Positions 14,926 through 23,500 of a stretch of 64,000 nucleotides of DNA are shown one piece after another. Origin of the DNA: Planctomycetota bacterium (GTDB lineage Bacteria; Planctomycetota; UBA8742; UBA2392). Both the position numbers and the translations under genes were made by a program. The notes beneath the pieces were generated by a model. It searched no databases. It saw only the letters and a program-made list of their open reading frames with translations, and was not told the DNA's origin. The stretch covers positions 1-64,000 of the forward strand of contig JAHBYA010000011.1 of NCBI GenBank assembly GCA_019636195.1. Reading direction: 5' to 3'. Within the stretch, counting starts at the first letter, position 1. Every line of letters begins with the position of its first letter.

Positions 14926-16566
14926 ATGCGTTGTGGATGGATCGGCCTGCTGGTACTGGCGCTTGCCGCTTGCGGCGGCGGCGATAACGGCGGAGGCGGC
15001 GGCGGCAACGACGCCCTGCCGCCGCCGGCGCTGACCGGCCGGGTGGTGAAGGGGCCGTTTACGTCCGGCACGGCGGAGGCCCTTGCCATCAACGCCAACG
15101 GGACGCTGGGCACGCAGATAGGCAGCGCGTCGATCCGGGCCGACAGCACGTATTCGATCACCCGGGGCAGCCACAGCGGGCCGCTGGTTTTGCGCGCCAG
15201 CGGCGGCGCATACCTGGACGAAGCCACCGGCACGACCACGCAGACCGCCGACCTGCACGCGGCAACTTCGCTGGTGATGGTGCCGTCGCTGGTTGTCACG
15301 CCGCTGACCGGCATTGCGTGGGCGCGCGCGCAGCGGCGCATCAGCCTCGGCGGCAACGTGGCGCTCAGTATCGCGCGCAGCAACACTGAAACCGGCAACT
15401 GGTTCGGCATACCCGACCTGATCAGTACCGCGCCCGCCGACCTTGCGGGCGGCCCGGTTGCGGTCGTGGACGCGGCCGCCGAGTACGGCGCGATCCTGGC
15501 CGGCATTTCGCAGCTTGCGCTGTCACTGACGGTCGCCTCGGACCAGCTTGCGGCGGCGCTGGCGCTGGACGCCGCCGACGGCGCGCTGGACGGCATGGAC
15601 GGCGCCACGCCCGTACCGCTGGGCGCGGGCAACCTTTCACCCACGGCGGCGCAGGCCGACCTGGCCAATGCCATCACGGCGTTTCTGGCCTCGGCGGCCA
15701 ACAACAGCGGGCTGACCGCAGCCGACTTTGCGGCGTTGATCGCGCGCCTGAATTCGCGGCCTGACCAGTTGCTGTTTCCGCTGAACATCACGGTCACGCC
15801 CGCCAACGTGACCGTGGCGCAGGGTTGGCTGATTCAATACAGCGCGCTTGCCAGCATGAGCGACAACACGCAACAGAACGTGACCGGCACCGCAACCTGG
15901 AACAGCACCAACGGCGCGGTCGCCGGCATATCGGCGACCGGCGCCGCAGACGCGCTTTCCGCAGGCAACACGACCATCCAGGCCACGCTCCAAGGCGTCA
16001 ACGGCGACACGTCGCTGACGGTTGGCAACTACACACTCAGCAGCGTTGCCGTCACGCCCGCCTCGCCGACGATCATTGTCAACAGCACCCAGCAGTTCAC
16101 AGCCACAGCCACGCACAGCGACGCCAGCACTGCGGACATCACGGCGCTGGTGGACTGGAGCAGCACCAACGCCATGGTGCTTGGGGTCAGTGTGACAGGG
16201 CTGGGCCACGGCAACGCGCGGGGCACGGCCAATGCGATCGCGACGGCAGCCGGCACCGGCGTGTTCGGGCAGACGACCGTGAACGTCGAGTACAGCTACG
16301 CCACGCACATCCAGCCGATTTTCAACACCTACTGCCAGAACTGCCACGGCGTCAGCGGCGGCCTGTCGCTGCATGACTACGCCGGCCTGATGGCGGGCGG
16401 CGTCAGCGGCGCCGTGGTGACGGCCGGCAACAGCGCCGGCAGCATCATCGTGCAGCGCATTGAGGGCACAATCCAGCCGCAGATGCCAAGCGGTGCGCCG
16501 CCGCTCAGCGCGCAGCAGATCCAGCGCATCAAGGACTGGATCGACGACGGCGCCAAGAACAACTGA
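14926..16566 (+). CDS. Lipoprotein with Ig-like repeats and C-terminal cytochrome c domain
   Basis: Start at 14926, 16 nt after a TAGAAT box (14904-14909), gives a clear lipoprotein signal with Cys16 in LALAAC followed by a Gly-rich linker. Residues near 285-455 contain two bacterial Ig-like (Big_2) repeats (ITVTPANVTVAQG and VAVTPASPTIIVNSTQQF). The C-terminus is a monoheme cytochrome c: CQNCH (470-474) binds heme, with Met520 in QPQMP as the likely second axial ligand. This cytochrome type is common in planctomycetes. It begins a cassette with a porin and a second cytochrome, 20 nt apart. Surface or periplasmic electron transfer is inferred. Confidence 0.85.
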   Translation: MRCGWIGLLVLALAACGGGDNGGGGGGNDALPPPALTGRVVKGPFTSGTAEALAINANGTLGTQIGSASIRADSTYSITRGSHSGPLVLRASGGAYLDEATGTTTQTADLHAATSLVMVPSLVVTPLTGIAWARAQRRISLGGNVALSIARSNTETGNWFGIPDLISTAPADLAGGPVAVVDAAAEYGAILAGISQLALSLTVASDQLAAALALDAADGALDGMDGATPVPLGAGNLSPTAAQADLANAITAFLASAANNSGLTAADFAALIARLNSRPDQLLFPLNITVTPANVTVAQGWLIQYSALASMSDNTQQNVTGTATWNSTNGAVAGISATGAADALSAGNTTIQATLQGVNGDTSLTVGNYTLSSVAVTPASPTIIVNSTQQFTATATHSDASTADITALVDWSSTNAMVLGVSVTGLGHGNARGTANAIATAAGTGVFGQTTVNVEYSYATHIQPIFNTYCQNCHGVSGGLSLHDYAGLMAGGVSGAVVTAGNSAGSIIVQRIEGTIQPQMPSGAPPLSAQQIQRIKDWIDDGAKNN

Positions 16567-16585
16567 GCCCACGGACAGGAACGAC

Positions 16586-17758
16586 ATGCGCACCTTCTGC
16601 TGGTTGTTGTTGCTTTGCTGCCTGCCGCTGTGCGCGCAGTCAGTGCCGGATGCCGCGGCGCCTGCGGCCGATGAAAGCGGCAAAGAAGGCGACGACGCCG
16701 GCTCGGCCCCGCTGTTTCGGTGGCGCGTGGGCGCCAGCCTGGCGCTTACGCATGGCGCGCTGCTGACCGACCCCAAGTTCAATGACAGCATGCCCGACGA
16801 GGGCTTTGTCGGCGAGTTCGCGCTGTCAGGCCGCGTGACGGCCCGCGACTACGGCATAAGCGCGAAAATGCGCGTGTGCTGGGGCTGCCACGGCCTCGAC
16901 CTTGAAGAAGCCAGCATTCAATGGAGCCCGTGGCCGTGGATGACCGCCCGCGCGGGCAGGCTGAATGTCAACGCCGGCAGCCTGAATTCGCGCCATGACT
17001 TTTCAGTGCGGCGCACCATCAGCAAGCCGCTGACGCGCATCATGGGCAACATGCCGCGCGCGCGAGAGTTCAACCAGGGCGTGCTGCCCGCACCCTACAG
17101 CGACCTTGGCGCAAGCCTGGCGTTTCACTGGGACACGGGTAACTTCGGCTTCGGCATTGAGGGCTTTGCCCTGCGCGGCCTCAAGGGCAGCGTCACCAGC
17201 GTTGATATCGACTTTGTGGCCAGCCGCGACTGGCGCGACAGCAACGGCGAGCCCAGCTTCGGCGGGCGCATGAGCTTTGACGTTCCGTTTGTCAGCCTGG
17301 ATTTCGCGTACCTGTGGGGCAACTACGACCCCGGCAGCCGACGAAGTTATCACTTCCTCAGTGCCGACCTCGTTGCGCGCCTTGGGCCGATCACCCTTGA
17401 GGGCGAGTTCGCGTTTCGATCAACCGAGTACCAGGACCCTGCCAAAGCTGATCGCGAAAAGGACTTTTACAAGTACGGGGCGTGGGGCCAGCTGACATGG
17501 CAGATCCTTGAGCCGCTGAGCCTTGTCATTGCGGTGGACACGCTTCACGTTGAGCGGATCTTTCTGGGCGCCAACGGCCCGACCGTCAACCCGGCGCTGG
17601 CCGTGACCGATGACCACAACCGCATCGTGCGAATCCAGGGCGGGGTTGGCTGGACGCCGTGGGGAGGCATCATGGTGCGAGTGATGGCGGAGTACTGGGA
17701 GTTTTCGGACTTTCACGACAGTTGGGTGATTCAAGCGGGGTTGGGATGGGCATTCTGA
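16586..17758 (+). CDS. Porin-like outer-membrane barrel with embedded CxxCH heme motif
   Basis: A 390-residue protein with a signal peptide (MRTFCWLLLLCCLPLCAQ), an acidic linker, then alternating amphipathic strands to a final aromatic residue (GLGWAF), as in outer-membrane barrels. The segment LEEASIQWSPWPWMTARAGR, then DFSVRR, resembles phosphate-selective porin O/P relatives. Unexpectedly CWGCH (98-102), a c-type heme motif, sits between early strands. Start at 16586 is supported by GGACAGGA upstream. It is flanked by two cytochrome c genes, overlapping the next by 13 nt. Heme attachment would make it a porin-cytochrome; the motif alone does not prove this. Confidence 0.78.
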   Translation: MRTFCWLLLLCCLPLCAQSVPDAAAPAADESGKEGDDAGSAPLFRWRVGASLALTHGALLTDPKFNDSMPDEGFVGEFALSGRVTARDYGISAKMRVCWGCHGLDLEEASIQWSPWPWMTARAGRLNVNAGSLNSRHDFSVRRTISKPLTRIMGNMPRAREFNQGVLPAPYSDLGASLAFHWDTGNFGFGIEGFALRGLKGSVTSVDIDFVASRDWRDSNGEPSFGGRMSFDVPFVSLDFAYLWGNYDPGSRRSYHFLSADLVARLGPITLEGEFAFRSTEYQDPAKADREKDFYKYGAWGQLTWQILEPLSLVIAVDTLHVERIFLGANGPTVNPALAVTDDHNRIVRIQGGVGWTPWGGIMVRVMAEYWEFSDFHDSWVIQAGLGWAF

Positions 17759-18048
17759 AGTGGATGTTGCCGCTGTGCCTGGTGCTGGCGGCGTGCAAGG
17801 CAAGTTCAAACTACGACCCGGACTTTGAGCCCGCGCCTGAGCAGGTCAAAGCCGACTGGCCCATGACCAAACAGCGTTGCAGCCAGTGCCACACGCTGGA
17901 CCGCGTGTTTTTGCAGATGGAGCTGCAAAACGACAAGGGCGACGTCGAGTGGATGGTCGAAGACATGGCATCGCGGCGCGGCAGCAAGATCAAAAGCGAC
18001 GAAGTGCCGCGCATCGTAAACGTGCTCGACTGGCACCGCACGCGCTGA
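17746..18048 (+). CDS. Small lipoprotein monoheme cytochrome c
   Basis: A 100-residue protein starting inside the end of the barrel gene (17746). It has a lipoprotein signal with Cys17 in LVLAAC and one heme motif, CSQCHT (45-50). Several Met residues follow (MELQ, MVED, DMAS) and could be the distal ligand. It is much smaller than the first cytochrome of the cassette. The overlap indicates coupled translation with the barrel, suggesting a physical or functional partnership. Electron shuttle to or from the barrel is inference. Confidence 0.82.
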   Translation: MGILKWMLPLCLVLAACKASSNYDPDFEPAPEQVKADWPMTKQRCSQCHTLDRVFLQMELQNDKGDVEWMVEDMASRRGSKIKSDEVPRIVNVLDWHRTR

Positions 18049-18142
18049 AACCGGGCGCGGCTTGGCCCTTGCCAAGATCAGCGGATTCGCCGATCATGCC
18101 GTGATCGGTTCTTGGGCCAGACAACACGGGGTAGGCATAGCG

Positions 18143-18907
18143 GTGCGGATCGCGATCGTCTCTGACATCCACAGCAACATCGAGGCGCTGAATGCGGTCC
18201 TGGCTGACATTGATGGCCTGGGGTGCGAGAAGATCTATTGCTTGGGCGACCTGATCGACTACGGCCCCAACCCCTGCGAAGTGCTTGACCTGGCCATGGA
18301 ACGCTTTGACATGTGCCTGCTCGGCAACCACGAAGAAGCGTTGATGCTGGTCGCCGAAGACTTCAATGAACGCGCCATGCGCAGCGTGGAATGGACCCGC
18401 GAACAACTGAACAGCCGCGACCTGCCCACCGAGAAACGCAAAGCCTACTGGAACTACCTCGACAGCCTCAACAAGGTGCGCCAGCACAAACAGGGCGACC
18501 TGCTGTTCGTGCACGGCAGCCCGCGCAAGCCCACCCACGAGTACGTCTTTCCGAAAGACAGCCTCGACCAGCCCAAGATCCGCAGCATGTTTGCCAAGTT
18601 TGACCGCTTTTGTTTTTGCGGCCACAGCCACATCCCCGGCATTTACAGCGAGACGGGCAAGTACGGCCACCCCAAGAACCTGAACAACGGCGAGCTTGAC
18701 CTGCGCCGCTTTCGCAAGCTGCTGGTCAATGTCGGCAGCGTCGGCCAGCCGCGCGACCACGACACGCGCGCCTGCTACGTGATGATTGACGGCAGCCGCC
18801 TGGTCTTCCGCCGCGTCGAGTACGACTACCAGACCACGGTGGAAAAGTTGCGCGCGATCAAGGCCCTGCCCGGGATGCTCGCCGACCGCCTGCTGCACGG
18901 CAAGTAG
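18143..18907 (+). CDS. Calcineurin-like metallophosphoesterase
   Basis: A GTG start at 18143 is preferred because the protein then opens RIAIVSDIHSN directly; a TAGGCA box lies 5 nt upstream. The 254-residue protein carries the full set of metal-binding motifs: SDIHSN (Asp8, His10), GDLIDYG, GNHEEA, FVHGSP and CGHSHIP. This is the YfcE/diadenosine-tetraphosphatase branch of cytoplasmic di-metal phosphoesterases; the substrate cannot be told from sequence. It converges on the pseudopilin operon, with only 6 nt between stops. Confidence 0.88.
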   Translation: MRIAIVSDIHSNIEALNAVLADIDGLGCEKIYCLGDLIDYGPNPCEVLDLAMERFDMCLLGNHEEALMLVAEDFNERAMRSVEWTREQLNSRDLPTEKRKAYWNYLDSLNKVRQHKQGDLLFVHGSPRKPTHEYVFPKDSLDQPKIRSMFAKFDRFCFCGHSHIPGIYSETGKYGHPKNLNNGELDLRRFRKLLVNVGSVGQPRDHDTRACYVMIDGSRLVFRRVEYDYQTTVEKLRAIKALPGMLADRLLHGK

Positions 18908-18913
18908 CCGCGT

Positions 18914-19399
18914 CTATCGGTCCAGCGCCGGCAGGTCTTTGATGAAAATGCTGCGCTGGAAGGGCTCGGCCCGTTCTTCGCCCGCCTGGCGCCAGTAGAT
19001 GTGCACCATCACCAGCAGCTCCTGCGGCACGGCAGGGTTGCGTTCGTAGCGTATCGTGTACCGGTATCCGCGCTGGAACGGGATCGGGTTCAGCGGGCGG
19101 CCGTTGTTGTCCACGTCGTAAAGGTCGCCGATGCCGTTGTTGTTGCGGTCGCGCTCGGCCAGGTCGGGCACGCCGTTGCGGTCGTTGTCGAAGTACCACA
19201 CGTCATAATTGGCGGCAATGTCGTCAAACAGGCTGGCGGCAAGGTTTGAGGCCGCGGTGTGGTCAACCGCCCGCTTGTGGCTGACCAGCCCGACCGCGAA
19301 CACGGCGTAAATGCCCACCACGCCGACCAGCATGATGGTCAGCGCCATCAGGATCTCGATCAGGGTGAAGCCCTTGTACGCTGAACGTCTCACCGTCAT
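18914..19399 (-). CDS. Pseudopilin, PilV/GspI-like
   Basis: A 161-residue type IV pilin-like protein with prepilin cleavage site G10/F11 in KGFTLIEILMALTIM, then one hydrophobic helix and a soluble domain. The soluble part holds acidic loops (DNDRNGVPDLAERDRNNNG) of the calcium-binding DxNxDG type. It is the last gene of a four-gene leftward operon and overlaps the preceding pseudopilin gene by 4 nt. In type II secretion and pilus systems, the I-type protein is part of the minor-pseudopilin tip complex. Confidence 0.85.
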   Translation of the reverse strand: MTVRRSAYKGFTLIEILMALTIMLVGVVGIYAVFAVGLVSHKRAVDHTAASNLAASLFDDIAANYDVWYFDNDRNGVPDLAERDRNNNGIGDLYDVDNNGRPLNPIPFQRGYRYTIRYERNPAVPQELLVMVHIYWRQAGEERAEPFQRSIFIKDLPALDR

Positions 19400-20583
19400 C
19401 TCGCCACCGGCAGTTGCACCACTCTTCGAAACACTTCGCCGCCCAGCACGACCGAGCCTGACTTGTGCGCACGCGGCCGCGTGCCCAGCTCACCGCGCAC
19501 GCACCCGCCAAACGTGCGGTCACTGCGCGAACCGTAGGCGATTACTTCGCCGTTGATGCGGATGAAGGCGGCGCCGCTGCCCACATCCGGAAACAGGTCG
19601 GTGGTCGCCACGTAGGCCGACGTGTCGCCTGTCGGCATGTCGGCATCCAGCGTCGTTTCCGCGCGCAGCGGGTCTTCCTGCGCGACGATCAGCGTCAGGC
19701 GCAGTGCCCGCGGCAGCCAGTATTGGGGCGGCTTGCCCTCGTTCTTGCGCCGCGTCATGCTCCAGGTTGTCACGGGCCCGGCGGGGCCGCCGTACCAGGT
19801 CATGGTGCGGTTCCAGTCGTCCCATAACTCAACGCCGAACGCAGCCACGTTGTCCGCGACCATGTGAAACTGGTCCCACAGCGGCTCGCCGCCGATGCGC
19901 TCGTTCTGCAATGCGGCCAGCGCCGCCATTTCGCTGCTGTTGTCGGGGTTGGCGCACCACTGCGCCATCAGGTCAATCAGGCCGCCGGCCTGGGGCGGGC
20001 TGCGCTCGGCCCGGTACAGCTTCGTGCCGTCGGGCGTGGGCTCCATGATGTAAACGACTTCAAGGTTGCCGTGGCTGGCGCGCATGGCGTCGTTGACGTT
20101 ACGCCCCTTGAAGTCCTGGCTGTAGCCCTGGCCGGGGGCGCCGCGGCCGGCGTCGTAGCCGGCGGTGGTGCGCTGCTCGTCGCCCCAAGCGCGCGTGAAG
20201 GCAAGCATCTGGCGGCCGAAGGGGTCCTGCATGACCAGAAAGGCGCAGTCATCGTCCTGCCCGTCGGGGTGCGCCGGCGCGGGAATCACCTGCGCCAGGT
20301 CGTTGGCGATGTCGCGCATCACGGTCTGCGCCGTCTCGTAGGCCTGGCCGCGGGCGGTGCCGGTGCGCGAGATGTTCAACGCCCCGCGCAAAAAGCCGAT
20401 AATGATGATGCCCAGCATCAGCAATATGGTGATCGACACCATCAACTCAACCAGCGTAAAGCCGCGCGGCGCGCGGCCTCGGGCCGGCCTGCCATGACCT
20501 GCCGCCGGCAGGCCGTGATCAACGGCCAACCGGTCGCCCGCTTGGGGGTGCACGCTGGACTCAATGGGCCGGGCGCTGGTCAT
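19396..20583 (-). CDS. Pseudopilin, PilW/GspJ-like, with unusually long leader
   Basis: A 395-residue minor pseudopilin. The prepilin motif GFTLVELMVS begins at residue 41, so the leader peptide is about 40 residues instead of the usual 6-15; no internal Met shortens it. The hydrophobic helix is followed by a large soluble domain. Near the C-terminus the module FIRINGEVIAY ... CVRGELGTRPRAHKSG matches a motif repeated in the giant neighbouring protein. It follows that gene by 15 nt and overlaps the I-type gene by 4 nt. Confidence 0.83.
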   Translation of the reverse strand: MTSARPIESSVHPQAGDRLAVDHGLPAAGHGRPARGRAPRGFTLVELMVSITILLMLGIIIIGFLRGALNISRTGTARGQAYETAQTVMRDIANDLAQVIPAPAHPDGQDDDCAFLVMQDPFGRQMLAFTRAWGDEQRTTAGYDAGRGAPGQGYSQDFKGRNVNDAMRASHGNLEVVYIMEPTPDGTKLYRAERSPPQAGGLIDLMAQWCANPDNSSEMAALAALQNERIGGEPLWDQFHMVADNVAAFGVELWDDWNRTMTWYGGPAGPVTTWSMTRRKNEGKPPQYWLPRALRLTLIVAQEDPLRAETTLDADMPTGDTSAYVATTDLFPDVGSGAAFIRINGEVIAYGSRSDRTFGGCVRGELGTRPRAHKSGSVVLGGEVFRRVVQLPVAR

Positions 20584-20598
20584 TGCGGTAAAGGTTCG

Positions 20599-23500
20599 TT
20601 ACCTCTTCTCTTCGTGGCGCACGACTCTTGTGCGCTGGATCAGTTCCGCGTCAAGGCCATGGAACTGGATGTTGCTCTTGTAGTCCTCGGCGGCGAACGT
20701 GCCCTGCCGGTAATAGATGTACACCCGGAACTCCATACGCTCTGCAAGCACTCCACCCTGCGAACCGGGCAGGTTGGTCAGCCGCTCGGTCTGTTCATAG
20801 CGCGTGGTGCCCAGGTCCTCCGTAAACGGGCCGTTCAGGTCAAAGTCAAAGGCGTACAGCCCGCCCGGCCTGTTGGTGGGCAGGCTACCCCACTCGGGCA
20901 TCGGCTGGCCCGGTTGCTTGAAGCGCACGATCAGTCGGGCGCTGATCGTGTCGGCGTGGCGGGCGGGATCCGACAGCGGGGCGTACTGGATGCGCCAGCG
21001 CAATTGCGTAAAGCGCGAGTTGCGCGCGGCGACTGCGCCCTGGAAGTAGCTGATCTCGGGGCTTTCGGCGCCGGGGATCGCGCGCAGCGGCTCGGTGGTG
21101 TGGCCGGGCTCAAACTGCCCCTTTTCGTCGTAGCAGAAGCCGGGAAACCAGTCCGGAAAGCGCACCGGCTGGTCAAAGAACAGTGCGCGCGACCCCCAGC
21201 CCATGGCGCGGGTGCCGTACGCACCCCGGAACAGCGCCTGCTGCCATGGCCCGTTGTACAGGCCCGCGGTAATGGTGCCGACGCGCAGCATCACGCCCGG
21301 GCTGTTCGGGTCCACCTGCTGCTGCTCCGTGTAATCCTGGTAGCCGATGACTTCTTCGCGGCCCTGGTCCACCAGCCTGACAAACCCGTAGGCGCGATAA
21401 CTGTCTTCGCCGACCACGGTGAGGATGATGTTGTTTGAGGCCGAGCCGGAGCCGGAAAGCGGGCGGCCGATGCGCAGGCTGGCCATGTTCATGATGGTGG
21501 TGCCTGCGGCGTGGCTTTGGATGCGCGTGCCCAACACGCCGCGCGTGATGTCCTGCAGTTCAAAGGCCTGCATCGTTGTCCACATCTGGTTGGCCAGGTC
21601 CCAGGTCTGCACGCTGGTGGGCGCGACGGCGCGGTAGCACACGAGCTCGTCGTCGATCTTGACGACGCCGAAGTTGCCGGTGGGCGCGGCGTTGACGATG
21701 ATGCTTTCGCCCTCACCGGGGCTGCCGGGGTTCATTTCACTGAGCAGCCGGAAGTTGCCCTTGTTGTACATGCGCAGCTCAAAGGCGTCGAAGTCCGCAA
21801 CGTGGGTCAGCAGCGCGTTGGCGCCGTCGGCGGTGCGCGGGTCAGCGCCGGCAAAGCGCCAGTCCACGGGCAGCTGCACCGGCAGCTCGCCGGTGGGGAA
21901 CTTGCACAGGTTGGTGCCCGTGTAGGGATAGTTGGGGTTGTTGGGGTTGTTGATCGGGTTGGGCTGGTAATCAAAGCCGGTGTGGTCGTACAGCGCGCAG
22001 ATGTACTGGTCCCAGTTGGGGGTAGGCGGGATGACCTGGCCGTTGGCGTTCAGCCATACCAGGTTGATCTCACCGGCGTACTGGCGAAGGTTGCGCTGGA
22101 TGCGTATGCGGTGCTGTTCCTTGTCGCCGTTCTTGCCGTTGACCAGCGTGATGATGTCGCCGGCGCCGCTGGTCACGGTGGTGCCGAACGTGGGCACAAC
22201 GCGCGCCGCCGCCTGGTGCGCCGAGACGGTGGTGCCCATCGCGCCGCGCCAGGGCGCGGGCAGCGGCGGGTTGGCGTTGTTGTTGCGCGAGGCATTGATC
22301 ACCATGCCCCCGGGCAGGTTCGGGTTGAGGTAGATCAGCGCCGGGAAGTAGTTGTCGTCGCGGCCGGTCGGCGTGCTGCCGGTGGCATCGATGCCGACTG
22401 CCGGGTTCCAGACGCAGTGGTACTGGAGCCACTCGTTGTCGATCTGGACAATGCTGCGCGGGTGGTAGCCGGTGGCGTCGTCGATGTCGATGCTGAGCAG
22501 GCAGACGCAGCTGCCCTGCGAAAAGAAGTCGATGCAGTTCTGGATGGTCTGTGCGCCCGGCCCGGTCGGCGTCGGGAACAGGTCGGTCTGGTACGAGGCC
22601 AGGAAGTGCCAGTAGTCGGCAGGGTCAATGCGGTTGAAGTTCATGTCGTAGCGCGCCAGCACGTTCAGGCCCTGCGAACTGATGCCGTTGTAGGCCACGA
22701 TTTCCGTGCGCGGGGCGGTTACGACCGAGTACGGCGGCGGGAATTGCAGCGTGGTGGCAGCGGGGTTGCCGCTCCAGTTGGGGTAGTTCACGCTGCCCGG
22801 CGGTGACTGCGGCAGGCCCGGCGTACCCGGCGGGAAATAGCGCCGGAAAGCCGGCCCCACGACCAGCAGCACGCCGCGGTCAGGCAACCCCAAATAGTTC
22901 ACGAGCCGCAAGCGGTTGGGGTCGCCGCCCAGCGACTGGTCGCCCGCGCCCGGAAAGCCGGCATCGGGGCCAAGCTCGTTGGCGCGGTAGTAGTTGTTGT
23001 TGGGGCGGCCTGCACCCGCAACGCGCCAGAAGGGCTGGTTGGAAAACCCGCTGGCCAGGTTGCCGCGCGTCAGCGGCAGGTTCGGGAATGTGGGCCGGAA
23101 CTGTTCGTTGGCCGCGTGCTGCGTCGCCCACGCGCGCAACGGTGCGGTGTACCCGAACACGGTGACCTTGCTGCCGCGCGGGTGGCTGCGCGCAAGCGTG
23201 CCGCGCGCGCCGGTGGCGCTGCCCTGCACGTTGGGGTTGGCGGGGCCGCGATACAGGTTTACCAGCGAGGTGCCGATCTTGCCGTTGTACTCCATGGCTT
23301 CGTCGCCGATCAGCACCACGCCCTGGTCGGGAAACGCGTCAATGTCGGCGGGGTCGATCGGCAGCTCAAACTGTGTGCGCTGCCGGTCCTTGGGGTCTTC
23401 CAGGTCGATCTGCAGCGTGCTGGTACGGCTGACCCACGCGCCGTTGGCCTTGCGAAAGCTGTGCTGCACGGACGGCTTGACGCCGGGGTTGCCCGGCCCG

